A model generated the notes under the pieces. That model had not been told where the DNA came from and ran no database searches. It worked only from the letters and a program-made list of their open reading frames with translations. Source: Fontivivens sp964399735 (lineage in GTDB: Bacteria > Zhuqueibacterota > Zhuqueibacteria > Residuimicrobiales > Krinioviventaceae). Taken from it: a stretch of DNA of 64,000 nt. This document shows, piece after piece, positions 35,383 to 44,568 of this stretch; position 1 is the first letter of the stretch; each line of letters begins with the position of its first letter. The translations under genes and the position numbers were made by a program. The stretch spans positions 18,239 to 82,238 of the forward strand of contig CAYNSO010000005.1 in assembly GCA_964399735.1 (NCBI GenBank), written 5' to 3'.

Positions 35383-35410
35383 GAACAAGGGGCGGCATAG
35401 CCCCTTGTTC
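35383..35410 (+). terminator. Perfect hairpin after the TonB receptor gene
   Basis: GAACAAGGGGC / GCCCCTTGTTC, 11 paired bases with a six-base loop, 22 bases past the receptor stop. No T run follows, so termination would be inefficient or the hairpin protects the mRNA end. Confidence 0.5.
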
Positions 35411-35593
35411 TAATGAGTAGACAACTCGTGTGTGGAAATGATTATGCTAGCATGGAGCGATCTTTTATCAGGAGTATGATTCTATACTTTCCGTAAATTC
35501 TTTCACTCTATTCCACATCTCGATTAAGGCCGGAATTACGCCTGGCAAAATTTTTGTGCTGGATTAACGGATTTACTCTTTTCTATAGAGCAA
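35411..35593. other. Non-coding stretch between two hairpins
   Basis: Part of a 383-base gap between the receptor and the beta-helix gene. No gene with a start and ribosome site is visible. On the minus strand a short open frame without a usable start (about 35473-35564) contains ...M-W-N-R-V-K-E-F-T-E-S-I-E-S-Y-S and could be a gene remnant; I could not identify it. Confidence 0.3.
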
Positions 35594-35641
35594 CAATGGC
35601 CCTGCACGACGATCTGACCTGCACGGCCGTTGGGTTTTTTT
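35594..35641 (+). terminator. Intrinsic terminator with T7 tract
   Basis: CAATGGCC / GGCCGTTG (one G-T pair), an inner TGCA/TGCA pairing, then seven T at 35635-35641. Likely the real end of the riboswitch-receptor transcript, or of a short RNA starting in the gap before it. Confidence 0.6.
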
Positions 35642-35743
35642 CAGGCCAAATAATAAGGCAGAATATGTTTTTCTGCAAATTTACTGGTGAACAAATCTCG
35701 CCAATACAATTTTTCATCTGCGTCATCTGCGGATAAATATGTC

Positions 35744-37759
35744 TTACCGCAGCAACAGCATCTTGCCATAGTGCGACTGGTTCATAAACTGCACCCTAAA
35801 AAAATACAAACCCGAAGTCGTAACCCGGTTGTATTCATCGCGACCATTCCACATAAGGGTATGTTCCCCGGCGGTAAAATTCCCGACCTGTCCGTACACC
35901 CGGCTACCGGCGCTGTTATAGATTGTTAGCGAAACCTTTCCTGCTTTTGGTATGGTAACCCGGATATTGGTTTCGGTATTAAAAGGATTCGGGTAATTCC
36001 CGGCCAGATCAAAACCCGTTGCAAAAGCATAGTCCACTTGCACTGGGCCATAGTAGCTCATTTTACCATCATAATCTACCTGAACCAGGCGATATAAAAG
36101 TAAACCGGGGACAGGATCGGGATCGATATATTGATAAAAACTCTTGCAAGCGCTTGTCCCGTTACCGGCAATAAAGGCAATTTTTCGGAACCTATTTTCA
36201 CCGGGAATTTGCCTTTCAATTAAATAACCATAACAGTTATTTTCCGATATACTTTGCCAATCCAAAACCACTTGTTCTTTTACCAGGGTAAGGGTAAATT
36301 GAAACAATTCCACCGGAACAGGGGTATTTCGCAACTCGTAACAGCCAATATCCACAACACCATTCTGCGGACGGGTTACGCCATCCAGATCCCGATCCGG
36401 CGCGCTGATTGTTGTACCCGCATCAAGTGCCGGGCTGGCCGGATTGAGATGATAATCTCCCACCGTACCAAACGCCGGGGCTATAAACAAGGGATCGCCA
36501 TAAATATTTCCCGCGCCAATCTCTGCAACATTTTCTGCGTCATAGCTGTTGCCGCCATGTTCCAGCACTAGAGTTTTGCCGGGAAAATAGAAAAGACTAT
36601 ATTCTATTGTTGCGGTAATTGCCGGGGCCAAATAAATAAAAGAATTATCGCCGCGGCTGCTGAAAATGCAGTTGCGTATAATCAAGTTGATCGGTGTACC
36701 CGGGTTATCGTATTGCATATAGATGAAATAATTCAGGCCGAGATAATCATCAACGGTTGTATTGACAAATGTAAAGGTTGAATTTGCCTGGTCGGTATTT
36801 ACAACAATCGCTGCCCATGGCGTTGATGTAGTAACCCCGTCGCCCCGGCCATAAATAAGGCAATTTTCTACCTTGCTGCCGCCGCCCCATAATTTTATGC
36901 CATCGCAGGAATTGTTGGCGACTGTACATCGCTGAATAAAAGTATTTTGCGCTTTACTATCCAGCCCGTCGCCGCGGTTATGCTCGGCAGTGGTATTGAT
37001 AATTTCCACCGGGCCTGCGGACGGTTCTATGCCAAAGCCGTCGGGTCGGTCGTAAGGCCCGGGGCCCGCGCTGCCCTGGTAATAATGACCGCTATAAGCA
37101 AGATAGCAACCATTGATAACGACGTTTCGCCATCCGCCTACCTCACCAGCCGGGCCGCCGATAGCGCCGAACCCGCAATGTGTGATGCGGCAACCTCTAA
37201 TTGTTACATGATTGATATCCCCAAAATCCATTCCGAATTCATCAAGATGATGAATATATAAATTATTGAATGCTATATACTCTGCAACGCCCCCGCCCAT
37301 AATCTGAATGCCATCGCGGAACAATGCGCCATCATCGCTGGTAATTTCGATATTTTCAATCCGCAGGTAACTCTTGCCGGAGAGGATCATAGCGGCCAGT
37401 AAATTGTCGCTGCCTTTTAGTATTGGTCTGTTTCCGGCTTCGCCAATGATGGTCGTCCAATTAACTGCGCTTCCTGAAGGTGGTATGATTATATCATCAT
37501 CAAACTGATGTATAACATAACTGCCGCCGAGGATGAGCAGCGTATCACCTGAAGCTATTTGCCGCGAGCCATAGCCGGGACTTGCCCAGGGATGCAGCAA
37601 GGAGCCGTCATTGCTATCGAGTCCGGCAGGTGAAACATAATAAATTTCGGCATACCCATATACCCGCAAAATAAATAATAACAGTAAAAGTAATAATCGA
37701 AATGTTTTTACAAAAAATCCAAAGTTAATCCCCCTGCATTTCATTCTCGTTCCATTCAT
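35744..37759 (-). CDS. Secreted right-handed beta-helix protein with T9SS-type sorting domain
   Basis: 671 residues. Signal peptide (about 15-38), then I-Y-Y-V-S-P-A-G-L-D-S-N-D-G-S, the usual entry into a parallel beta-helix; repeats of the N-x-x-I-x-x-C / V-x-N-C-x-I type run to about 420. A linker with a D-R-D-L-D-G-V-T-R-P and V-D-I-G-C-Y-E-L block follows, then a fibronectin-like domain and a C-terminal sorting domain (N-Y-P-N-P-F-N...K-M-L-L-L-R). Beta-helix proteins of this kind bind or cleave polysaccharides; no catalytic residue can be named. Start could be the ATG at 37744 instead. Confidence 0.8.
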   Translation of the reverse strand: MNGTRMKCRGINFGFFVKTFRLLLLLLLFILRVYGYAEIYYVSPAGLDSNDGSLLHPWASPGYGSRQIASGDTLLILGGSYVIHQFDDDIIIPPSGSAVNWTTIIGEAGNRPILKGSDNLLAAMILSGKSYLRIENIEITSDDGALFRDGIQIMGGGVAEYIAFNNLYIHHLDEFGMDFGDINHVTIRGCRITHCGFGAIGGPAGEVGGWRNVVINGCYLAYSGHYYQGSAGPGPYDRPDGFGIEPSAGPVEIINTTAEHNRGDGLDSKAQNTFIQRCTVANNSCDGIKLWGGGSKVENCLIYGRGDGVTTSTPWAAIVVNTDQANSTFTFVNTTVDDYLGLNYFIYMQYDNPGTPINLIIRNCIFSSRGDNSFIYLAPAITATIEYSLFYFPGKTLVLEHGGNSYDAENVAEIGAGNIYGDPLFIAPAFGTVGDYHLNPASPALDAGTTISAPDRDLDGVTRPQNGVVDIGCYELRNTPVPVELFQFTLTLVKEQVVLDWQSISENNCYGYLIERQIPGENRFRKIAFIAGNGTSACKSFYQYIDPDPVPGLLLYRLVQVDYDGKMSYYGPVQVDYAFATGFDLAGNYPNPFNTETNIRVTIPKAGKVSLTIYNSAGSRVYGQVGNFTAGEHTLMWNGRDEYNRVTTSGLYFFRVQFMNQSHYGKMLLLR

Positions 37760-37790
37760 AAAAAATTTATCGGTACATTACAAAATAACT

Positions 37791-38336
37791 TTACATCGGC
37801 GGGGGATTATCCCAGTCGATAGGGCCAACCTCAATATAATAAATCAGGCGCTGTAACACCACCTGGCCCCAAACCGCGTCAAAATAGGTAAAGGCTTTAT
37901 CCCATTCGCCGCCTTCGCCCCAGCCATCATGATGTAATACAACTTTAGTGGCATTAGGCCCTTCAGGCGTCAAGCGGATTGTTACATGGGTAAATTGTTT
38001 GCGAGCTTGCGGCAAATGCGGCGGGGCATTCCAGGTGAACGACAACATCTTTTGCGGTTGTATGGCAAGAATTTTACAGCCCTCGCTGCCCTGCTGACCG
38101 GATTTTGCCTCCGTATCAAAATAGATCTCATAAGCGCCGCCAACCCGCATTTCTATTTTGCATTGCGTTGCAAAAAAGCGCTTGATCCCTTCCTCAGTCG
38201 TCCAGGCGTCCCACACCTTTTTCACCGGGGCCGGCAAGGTTATTTCTTTATGAATTGCCCGTTCGGTTTTTTGCGGATAACCGTCAGTTGAGCACAGCAA
38301 GGCGACTATTAAAACAAGCAACAAATAAAAACGCAT
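37791..38336 (-). CDS. Exported SRPBCC / AHSA1-like protein
   Basis: About 181 residues. A signal peptide (1-20) precedes an Activator-of-Hsp90-like START fold: I-H-K-E-I-T-L-P-A-P-V-K-K-V-W-D-A-W-T-T-E near 30-50, G-G-A-Y-E-I-Y-F and a late T-K-V-V-L-H-H-D-G-W-G-E-G. The ATG at 38336 follows GGAGGAAG by about 11 bases. Export is unusual for this fold. Ligand unknown. Downstream of a small exported protein on the same strand. Confidence 0.78.
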   Translation of the reverse strand: MRFYLLLVLIVALLCSTDGYPQKTERAIHKEITLPAPVKKVWDAWTTEEGIKRFFATQCKIEMRVGGAYEIYFDTEAKSGQQGSEGCKILAIQPQKMLSFTWNAPPHLPQARKQFTHVTIRLTPEGPNATKVVLHHDGWGEGGEWDKAFTYFDAVWGQVVLQRLIYYIEVGPIDWDNPPPM

Positions 38337-38365
38337 ACGCACAGCTTCTTCCTCCAATAAACATA

Positions 38366-38782
38366 CTACTTTTTGAACGGTAAATGTTTATGATAACGCT
38401 GCGGCGTTCGGGGGCCTGATAAGCCAATGCCAATATGCGGGTAAACCTTGAGGATTTTAGCATCAATAGTCGGGTCGAACGCACAACCAGGCATATCATC
38501 AACGCGGGGATAAACATGATAGCGCGGCATTGGATCATAGCGATTGCGCGGAGCAATAAAGTCGTTATTATCACCGTTCTCATTCATAAGGGGTATATTC
38601 GCTTTGTTTTCCGGTAAAATAACGCCCGGGGGAAAAACGTTTCTCTGAACATTAATATCCAACCCTGAATCGGGATGGATTGCCACAACACTGTTGTCGG
38701 TTGGAGCGGCAAAGTTGATGGGGATATCCGCCAGGGCAATGGCGGTAAAGAATAAAATGACACTAGCCACCAAATTGTTCAT
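38366..38782 (-). CDS. Unknown small exported protein
   Basis: About 138 residues, not recognised. Signal peptide (about 1-18, ...I-A-L-A-D), then a Pro- and Asn-rich soluble region with N-R-Y-D-P-M-P-R-Y-H-V-Y-P and a basic Q-R-Y-H-K-H-L-P-F-K-K tail. The ATG at 38782 has AGGAG seven bases upstream. 29 bases before the SRPBCC gene, likely the same transcript. Confidence 0.6.
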   Translation of the reverse strand: MNNLVASVILFFTAIALADIPINFAAPTDNSVVAIHPDSGLDINVQRNVFPPGVILPENKANIPLMNENGDNNDFIAPRNRYDPMPRYHVYPRVDDMPGCAFDPTIDAKILKVYPHIGIGLSGPRTPQRYHKHLPFKK

Positions 38783-38867
38783 AACATCTCCTGCCATGAG
38801 GGTAACAGAATATATAATTATTAAACGCTGCAATAATAATCATGTTCCTTCTCATCAATCCAGCTTT

Positions 38868-40340
38868 TCAGGAAAACAGGTTTTTATGCCGGGCAAAAGC
38901 CTCATCCCATGCAGCAGTATCCTGCGGTTCGTACTGTTTCAGCGGGAATGATTGGCGAATCATCTCGCGGCCCTGGTCAACCGCAGCCAGTTCACCACAG
39001 GCAATGGCTTGCACCATAATATTACCGAGCGCGGTAGCTTCCACAGGCCCGGCAACAACCGGCAGCCCGGTAGCATTGGCAGCGAATTGATTGAGCATTT
39101 CGTTCTGCGAGCCGCCGCCGACAATGTGTAAAATTTTTAACGGTTCGTCAACCATACTGTTGATCTTTTCAATGACGTGTCGGTATTTAAGCGCCAAACT
39201 CTCAAATATAGTGCGCACAAATTCGCCCTTGTTTGATGGGACCGGCTGCCCGGTTTTACGGCAAAAATGTGCAATCGCTTCTGGCATATCCGCTGGATTG
39301 AGAAATTCAGAATTATCGGGATCGACAATGGAACGAAATGGTTTAACCCGTGCAGCCGCAGCCAGCAATTCATCATAATCGCCGGATTCACCCCGGTTGG
39401 TCCAGCTTTTCCGGCAGCATTGCAGCAGCCACAAGCCCATAATATTTTTCAAAAACCGGATTGTACCGTTAACGCCGCCTTCGTTGGTAAAATTATTCTG
39501 CTGCGAAGCCAGAGTGAGTACCGGTTTATCCGCTTCTATGCCCATCAACGACCAGGTACCGCTGCTGAGGTAAGCCCAGCCCTTGCCCTGCGCCGGCACA
39601 GCGGCTATGGCGCTAGCTGTGTCGTGACAGCACGGGGCAATAACATCAACAGCCGGACAGCCGGTCTCGGCGGTAATCTCCGGCAGCAACTTGCCCACAC
39701 ATGTGCCGGGCGATACTATTTCGGCCATAACATCTATCGGCAAACCCAATTTGGCAAATAATTCAGGTTCCCAATGCCTGGTAACAGCATTTAACAATTG
39801 GGAGGTGGAAGCAATCGAGTATTCCGATACTTTTTCACCTGTAAACATAAAATTCAACAGATCGGGCATGAACAACAATTTTTCCGCAATATCGAGCAGC
39901 GGATTATTGTCTTCGACCATGCTGAATAACTGAAAAATGGTATTTAACTGCATGAACTGGATGCCGGTAATTCGATAAATATCTCCCGCGGGGATAATAT
40001 TAAAAACCTTATTCATCATCCCGTCGGTGCGCGAATCCCGGTAACTATATGGGTTGCCCAGCATAACATTGTTACGGCCTACCAAACCAAAATCCACACC
40101 CCAGGTATCCACCCCCAGACTGCTGATCTGCCAACGATCGTTTTTAACTGCCAGAGTCAAGGCGTGTTTCATCTCTGCAAACAACCGCAGCACGTCCCAG
40201 TGATAATGCCCTATCGTCTGCACCTGAGTATTATCGAAACGGTGAATTTCTTGTAAAACAATTTTGCCTTTTTCAATAGCGCCAATAATTCCACGTCCAC
40301 TACTTGCGCCAAGATCAAAAGCTAAATACTTGCCTCCCAT
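38868..40340 (-). CDS. rhaB: Rhamnulokinase
   Basis: 490 residues, FGGY kinase fold. N-terminal F-D-L-G-A-S-S-G-R-G near 8-17 (phosphate loop of rhamnulokinases), G-V-D-T-W-G-V-D-F near 80, C-H-D-T-A-S-A near 238, and H-I-V-G-G-G-S-Q-N near 395. Phosphorylates L-rhamnulose. No rhaA isomerase or rhaD aldolase is adjacent. Own promoter; AAAGGAT precedes the ATG. Confidence 0.9.
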   Translation of the reverse strand: MGGKYLAFDLGASSGRGIIGAIEKGKIVLQEIHRFDNTQVQTIGHYHWDVLRLFAEMKHALTLAVKNDRWQISSLGVDTWGVDFGLVGRNNVMLGNPYSYRDSRTDGMMNKVFNIIPAGDIYRITGIQFMQLNTIFQLFSMVEDNNPLLDIAEKLLFMPDLLNFMFTGEKVSEYSIASTSQLLNAVTRHWEPELFAKLGLPIDVMAEIVSPGTCVGKLLPEITAETGCPAVDVIAPCCHDTASAIAAVPAQGKGWAYLSSGTWSLMGIEADKPVLTLASQQNNFTNEGGVNGTIRFLKNIMGLWLLQCCRKSWTNRGESGDYDELLAAAARVKPFRSIVDPDNSEFLNPADMPEAIAHFCRKTGQPVPSNKGEFVRTIFESLALKYRHVIEKINSMVDEPLKILHIVGGGSQNEMLNQFAANATGLPVVAGPVEATALGNIMVQAIACGELAAVDQGREMIRQSFPLKQYEPQDTAAWDEAFARHKNLFS

Positions 40341-40412
40341 GCAGGCAATCCTTTCAAATTTAATTTAATAATAGTACTGATCATTATAATCATTGCATTA
40401 ATGTACAAAAGC

Positions 40413-40440
40413 ATTATAGCCAATTTCATAAACAGATCAA
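40413..40440 (-). promoter_or_regulatory. Putative promoter for rhaB
   Basis: Minus-strand TTGATC (40435-40440), 16 bases, TATAAT (40413-40418), about 73 bases before rhaB. Confidence 0.5.
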
Positions 40441-40442
40441 AG

Positions 40443-41412
40443 TTACTCTTCCAATAGCTGAATTACACCTTTTTCCAGTTTCTCTTCCGAAGCCTTGCCG
40501 GAGCCAAGGGCATACATTCGTACCACGCCCGTTTTATCCACAAGGACAATATGGGGGATGCTCAAAACACCCCAAACAGCGCCGTTNNNNNNNNNNNNNN
40601 NNNNNNNNNNNNNNNNNNNNNNNNNNNNNNNNNNNNNNNNNNNNNNNNNNNNNNNNNNNNNNNNNNNNNNNNNNNNNNNNNNNNNNCAAAATCTCCGGGG
40701 CCGGCTTGCCGACCAGTTCAAACAGTGTCAATTTGGTAGTAATACGGTTTAACAGGCCGGGGTCATTTTGTGTCTGGTCTTGCAACTCGATCAACATTTC
40801 GCGGGCAGCGGCTTGCTGACCGGTATTGAATAAAATTTCAGCTTTATCAATAATGAATGGCTTGCTTGTACTTTGATCCAACACCGTTAACGCTTCTTCG
40901 ATCACTGCCAACGCCTCGGTGTTGTTACCCTGTTCCTGGTAGCCATACATAATATAATCATAATATTTCCCTTGAGCGGGGGGATTTTTGGGCTTGATGT
41001 TATTAATAAACAGAGATTGTCCTTCTTCCACCTTGCCGTTATCGATCAACAATTCAAACAGTAAATCCAGATGTTTCAGTTCAACATTGGCAGAATCAAA
41101 CCGCTGTAAAGCAGTGATCGCCAGTTCGTATTTTTCAGCAAAATTGAACAAACGTCCTGCAGCGTACGCATCCTTGCTGTCTATTGTATTTGCATCAATC
41201 TTTTCAGTGTATTGTCTCGCCAGTTGCTTTTGTTCGTTCAACAGGCTGTCCCGGTTACTTCCGGGCAAAACAACGCCTTTGATCATAACACTATCCACCA
41301 CAGCGGCGGCTTGCTGAATATCAAGATTTTGCGAATACCGGCAACCTGTAGAAATAAAAACAAGCATGAACATCAAAACGATCAGAACATAATAGAAATA
41401 ACGTATTTTCAT
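40443..41412 (-). CDS. TPR-thioredoxin-fold lipoprotein, interrupted by an assembly gap
   Basis: Two readable parts flank 100 N. The N-terminal part (from ATG 41412) has a lipoprotein signal with S-T-G-C at about 20-23, TPR-like helices (about 60-230), and then V-G-K-P-A-P-E-I, the usual entry to a TlpA/AhpC-type redoxin domain. The C-terminal part has W-G-V-L-S-I-P-H-I-V-L-V-D-K-T-G (cis-Pro loop) and ends L-L-E-E at 40443. The CxxC active site must lie in the missing bases. The two parts are in different frames across the 100 N; for one continuous gene the true gap must be a multiple of three, and by family size it should be nearer 250-300 bases. Not a pseudogene on this evidence. Confidence 0.8.
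40587..40686. other. Assembly gap (100 N)
   Basis: Exactly 100 undetermined bases, the usual scaffolding placeholder of unknown real length, inside the thioredoxin-like lipoprotein gene. Confidence 0.99.
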
Positions 41413-41504
41413 AAGGACACCTGTGTTTAATGAGTAATGACGTAATAATCTGGCAGGTTAACAGGTAAATATACAAATTCTGCATTGGCTTTCAAAGTTT
41501 TTTC

Positions 41505-41540
41505 AAAAAAAAATCCCGGAGGCAACAACTTCCGGGATTT
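41505..41540 (-). terminator. Intrinsic terminator of the PadR/MinD/Mrp operon
   Basis: Minus-strand AAATCCCGGA / TCCGGGATTT, ten paired bases, ten-base loop, followed by nine T. It lies 78 bases past the stop of the Mrp-NifX fusion. Confidence 0.88.
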
Positions 41541-41617
41541 AAACGGCAAAATGCAGATTTTGGTAAACACCTACGGTCATTAATCAGAGCGCTGGTATTT
41601 TAAACAAGCAACATCAA

Positions 41618-42841
41618 TCAATGATCGCAAATATTATCACCGGCGATCAATTCTTTTTTAACATGCGCACAAACCAGATTTTCCGGAGTATCAACAGCCG
41701 CGCCAATAAATACCTCAACTCCTGCTTCTATAAACAATCTTTTGGCATGTTCACCCATTCCACCGGCGATGATCACATGCACACTCTGTTCATGTAGCCA
41801 TTTGGGCAAAACTCCCGGCTCATGCGGAGGAGGATTCTTTGTCTCGTTCCTGACTATTTTATTTTGCTGAATGTCATAATCAATAAATGCAAAATTTTCA
41901 CTATGCCCAAAATGCAGGCACAATTTACCATCGGTTACTGGTATTGCATAACGCTTGATATTTTCCGTCAATTCGACCTTTTCAACTTCCTTTGGCTCAA
42001 CTTGCTTTACAGGTTTAGCGTCGCCAATAACCGTCAATAAATTCTGAATAATAACATCAATCTTTTTGGCGGTTTCGGATTTATTGTAAAAATAAATATA
42101 GGGCCGGCCTTCATCGCTGGCGGTGACAATGTCCGGTTCCAGGGGAATTTGCCCTAAAAAATTTACCTTCATATCTTTGGCCATGGTCTCGCCGCCGCCG
42201 GCTTTGAAAATATTGGTTTTTTTATGGCAATGTGGACAAATAAAGCCGCTCATATTTTCTATAACGCCCAATACCGGCAATTTCACTTTTTCACAAAAAG
42301 TAATCGAGCGCCGAACATCGGAAACCGATAGATCCTGGGGAGTGGTAACAACTACAGCGCCGGCAGGATTCTTGATAATTTGGACCACCGAGAGCGGTTC
42401 ATCGCCGGTTCCCGGAGGGGAATCGATGATGAAATAATCCAGTTCGCCCCAGTTCACATCTTTGATGAGTTGCTTGATTGCGCCCATTTTCATTGGCCCG
42501 CGCCATATTACGGCATCATCTTTACCCGTCAACAGCATTCCCAGGGACATGACTTTGAGATTGCTGCCATAAACCAGCGGATTAATGCCCTGCTCATCAG
42601 TGTGGACGGTTTCATGCTCCAATCCCAGCAGTTTGGGAATGCTGGGGCCATGAAAGTCAATATCCAGCAAGCCGGTTTTAAAGCCGTTTAGTCCCAGCGA
42701 AATGGCCAGGTTAGCGGCAACTGTGCTTTTGCCAACACCACCCTTGCCGGAAAGCACTATAATTTTGTGTTTGAATTGTTCCAGTTTTTTGGCAAGTTCC
42801 AATTCTTCCAACATCATATCGGCATTATCTTCATGTGCCAT
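41618..42841 (-). CDS. Mrp/NBP35-type ATPase fused to a NifX-like domain
   Basis: 407 residues. ATPase domain (about 20-275) with the deviant Walker A S-G-K-G-G-V-G-K-S-T near 31-40, D-F-H-G-P-S near 63, D-S-P-P-G-T-G-D near 140 and the dimer Fe-S motif C-P-H-C near 200. After a charged linker (about 275-295) comes a NifX/NifB-C-like domain (V-T-D-G-K-L-C-L-H-F-G-H-S near 300; G-G-M-G-E-H-A near 355) of the dinitrogenase FeMo-cofactor-binding family. Mrp proteins bind and hand over Fe-S clusters. In Desulfovibrio an Mrp protein and NifX-like orange protein belong to the ORP complex; here both are one chain. Last gene of the operon. Confidence 0.9.
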   Translation of the reverse strand: MAHEDNADMMLEELELAKKLEQFKHKIIVLSGKGGVGKSTVAANLAISLGLNGFKTGLLDIDFHGPSIPKLLGLEHETVHTDEQGINPLVYGSNLKVMSLGMLLTGKDDAVIWRGPMKMGAIKQLIKDVNWGELDYFIIDSPPGTGDEPLSVVQIIKNPAGAVVVTTPQDLSVSDVRRSITFCEKVKLPVLGVIENMSGFICPHCHKKTNIFKAGGGETMAKDMKVNFLGQIPLEPDIVTASDEGRPYIYFYNKSETAKKIDVIIQNLLTVIGDAKPVKQVEPKEVEKVELTENIKRYAIPVTDGKLCLHFGHSENFAFIDYDIQQNKIVRNETKNPPPHEPGVLPKWLHEQSVHVIIAGGMGEHAKRLFIEAGVEVFIGAAVDTPENLVCAHVKKELIAGDNICDH

Positions 42842-42859
42842 GATATATCCTTTATTTTT

Positions 42860-43723
42860 TTATATATTTAAAATGGTTTTTAATTGTTGCCATAATTGTC
42901 GAAAACATTTATCCAATTCTTTATCCTGAAGCGCAAAAATACTTTTACCAAGTTTTTGTGCCTGAAGTATATTTGCATTATAAGGTATTCCAGTCAAAAT
43001 TTCAATATTATTTTTTTGGCCATATTCTGAAATTTCGCGGGTTATTTCCGGGTTAATATCAAACTTGTTAATACAAATAGCAGCCGGAACGTTAAAATGC
43101 CTCGCCAGCGCCACCGCTCTTTTCATATCGTGAACGGCTGAAAGCGATGGTTCAGTTACGACCAGGAGTAAATCGGCGCCGCCAAGAGAAGCAATAACCG
43201 GGCAGCCAATGCCCGGCGGGCCATCAACCAGAATTAAAGCAGCGTTTTGCTGTTCGGCAATCTTTTTCGCTTCAGCGCGTACCTGGGTTACCAACTTGCC
43301 GGAATTTTCTTCCCCGGCGCCAAGCCGGGCATGCACCATTGTGCCTCGCTCTGTATTCGATATATAGAGAACACCCGCCTGATGGTCATGCAGAGTAATG
43401 GCATTTTCAGGGCAATTCCACACGCAAACAGCACAGCCTTCACAATTAACAGGATCAATCTCGAAATTTTCACTAATGGCATCAAAACGGCATAATTCCC
43501 GGCAACGACCGCATTGGCTGCACAAAGTATTATCAATTACCGGCATTTGCATGCCCCAAAATGGGGTTTCCGTTACAGTGTCCGGCTTTAAAACCAGGTG
43601 TAAATCGGCAGCGTCAACATCACAATCAGCAAAAACTGTCTTCTCTGCCAGGTATGCCAGCGCTCCGGTGACGCTGGTCTTGCCGGTTCCACCTTTTCCA
43701 CTTATTATTACCAGTTCTTTCAT
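42860..43723 (-). CDS. MinD/ParA-type ATPase with inserted 2x4Fe-4S ferredoxin (second copy)
   Basis: 287 residues. Deviant Walker A S-G-K-G-G-T-G-K-T-S near 8-17; the ferredoxin insert (about 63-115) holds C-S-Q-C-G-R-C-R-E-L-C and C-E-G-C-A-V-C-V-W-N-C-P, ligands for two 4Fe-4S clusters; later D-G-P-P-G-I-G-C-P near 165. Pairs with the upstream copy (four-base overlap). Such tandem MinD-ferredoxin genes are known from the ORP complex; the reaction is not known. Confidence 0.92.
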   Translation of the reverse strand: MKELVIISGKGGTGKTSVTGALAYLAEKTVFADCDVDAADLHLVLKPDTVTETPFWGMQMPVIDNTLCSQCGRCRELCRFDAISENFEIDPVNCEGCAVCVWNCPENAITLHDHQAGVLYISNTERGTMVHARLGAGEENSGKLVTQVRAEAKKIAEQQNAALILVDGPPGIGCPVIASLGGADLLLVVTEPSLSAVHDMKRAVALARHFNVPAAICINKFDINPEITREISEYGQKNNIEILTGIPYNANILQAQKLGKSIFALQDKELDKCFRQLWQQLKTILNI

Positions 43724-44568
43724 TGATTTACCAATTCCATAATAGCATCATATAAAGTAATAAACAGCTTTTTATAGTCCGGCAGTCGGTCAACCAGTAA
43801 ACTGCCGCCGGAGTAGATCCTTGCAATATTTAAATCCAGAGGTATTTCAGACAAAACATGAATATTCTCTTCAATACAATAATGAAGCACACTGGGATAG
43901 GCCGGATCTGCCTTGTTAATCACAACACCAAAAGGTATATGCAATTTCCTGACCATCTCCACCGCAATTTTTAAATCGTGCAAACCGAATGGTGACGCTT
44001 CAGCAATCAATACAATATAATCGGTATTTTTAACTGCTGCAATGACAGGGCAGGAAGCGCCTGGAGGTGCGTCGATAATGGTTAAAACATCAGGGTCAAT
44101 TCCCTTTTTCATTTCATTGATAACCGGCGGCGATTTGGCTTCGCCAATTTGCAATAATCCGGTTGTCAGTTTAACATTACCCGCATATCCGGTTTCGATA
44201 ACCCCGGTTATGCTATCTGTCTCGGTAATTGCTCCTTCAGGGCAGGCGATAATACAGCCGCCACAGGAATGACAGAGTTCCGGGAAAACCAGCACACTTT
44301 TACCAAATACCCCGATTGCATGATATGCACAAACCTCGTTGCAACGGTTACACAAAGTGCAACGGCTGTGATCAATACTCGGAACAGGCATTACTACGTT
44401 GCTTCGGTTCTCAATAACCGGCTTGAAAAACAAATGATCGTTGGGCGCTTCAACATCGCAGTCCAACAAATGCACTTTAATTCCACTATCAACCAGGGCA
44501 GCTGCCAGGTTGGTAGCCAGCAAAGTTTTCCCGGTGCCGCCCTTGCCGCTGGCAATACTAATAATCAT
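43720..44568 (-). CDS. MinD/ParA-type ATPase with inserted 2x4Fe-4S ferredoxin (first copy)
   Basis: 282 residues. Walker A S-G-K-G-G-T-G-K-T-L near 7-16; ferredoxin insert (about 65-110) with C-T-L-C-N-R-C-N-E-V-C and C-H-S-C-G-G-C-I-I-A-C-P; then D-A-P-P-G-A-S-C-P near 170. Similar in plan but clearly different in sequence from the next gene, suggesting a heterodimer. Its ATG shares one base with the preceding stop. Confidence 0.92.
   Translation of the reverse strand: MIISIASGKGGTGKTLLATNLAAALVDSGIKVHLLDCDVEAPNDHLFFKPVIENRSNVVMPVPSIDHSRCTLCNRCNEVCAYHAIGVFGKSVLVFPELCHSCGGCIIACPEGAITETDSITGVIETGYAGNVKLTTGLLQIGEAKSPPVINEMKKGIDPDVLTIIDAPPGASCPVIAAVKNTDYIVLIAEASPFGLHDLKIAVEMVRKLHIPFGVVINKADPAYPSVLHYCIEENIHVLSEIPLDLNIARIYSGGSLLVDRLPDYKKLFITLYDAIMELVNQ

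Noticed and set aside
35473..35564. Minus-strand short open frame ending ...E-S-I-E-S-Y-S
   Set aside because: No start codon with a ribosome site and no identifiable family; kept only as a possible remnant.
40443..40752. Separate small genes on both strands around the N run
   Set aside because: Frames that run through the 100 N are artefacts; one gap-split thioredoxin-like gene explains the region.
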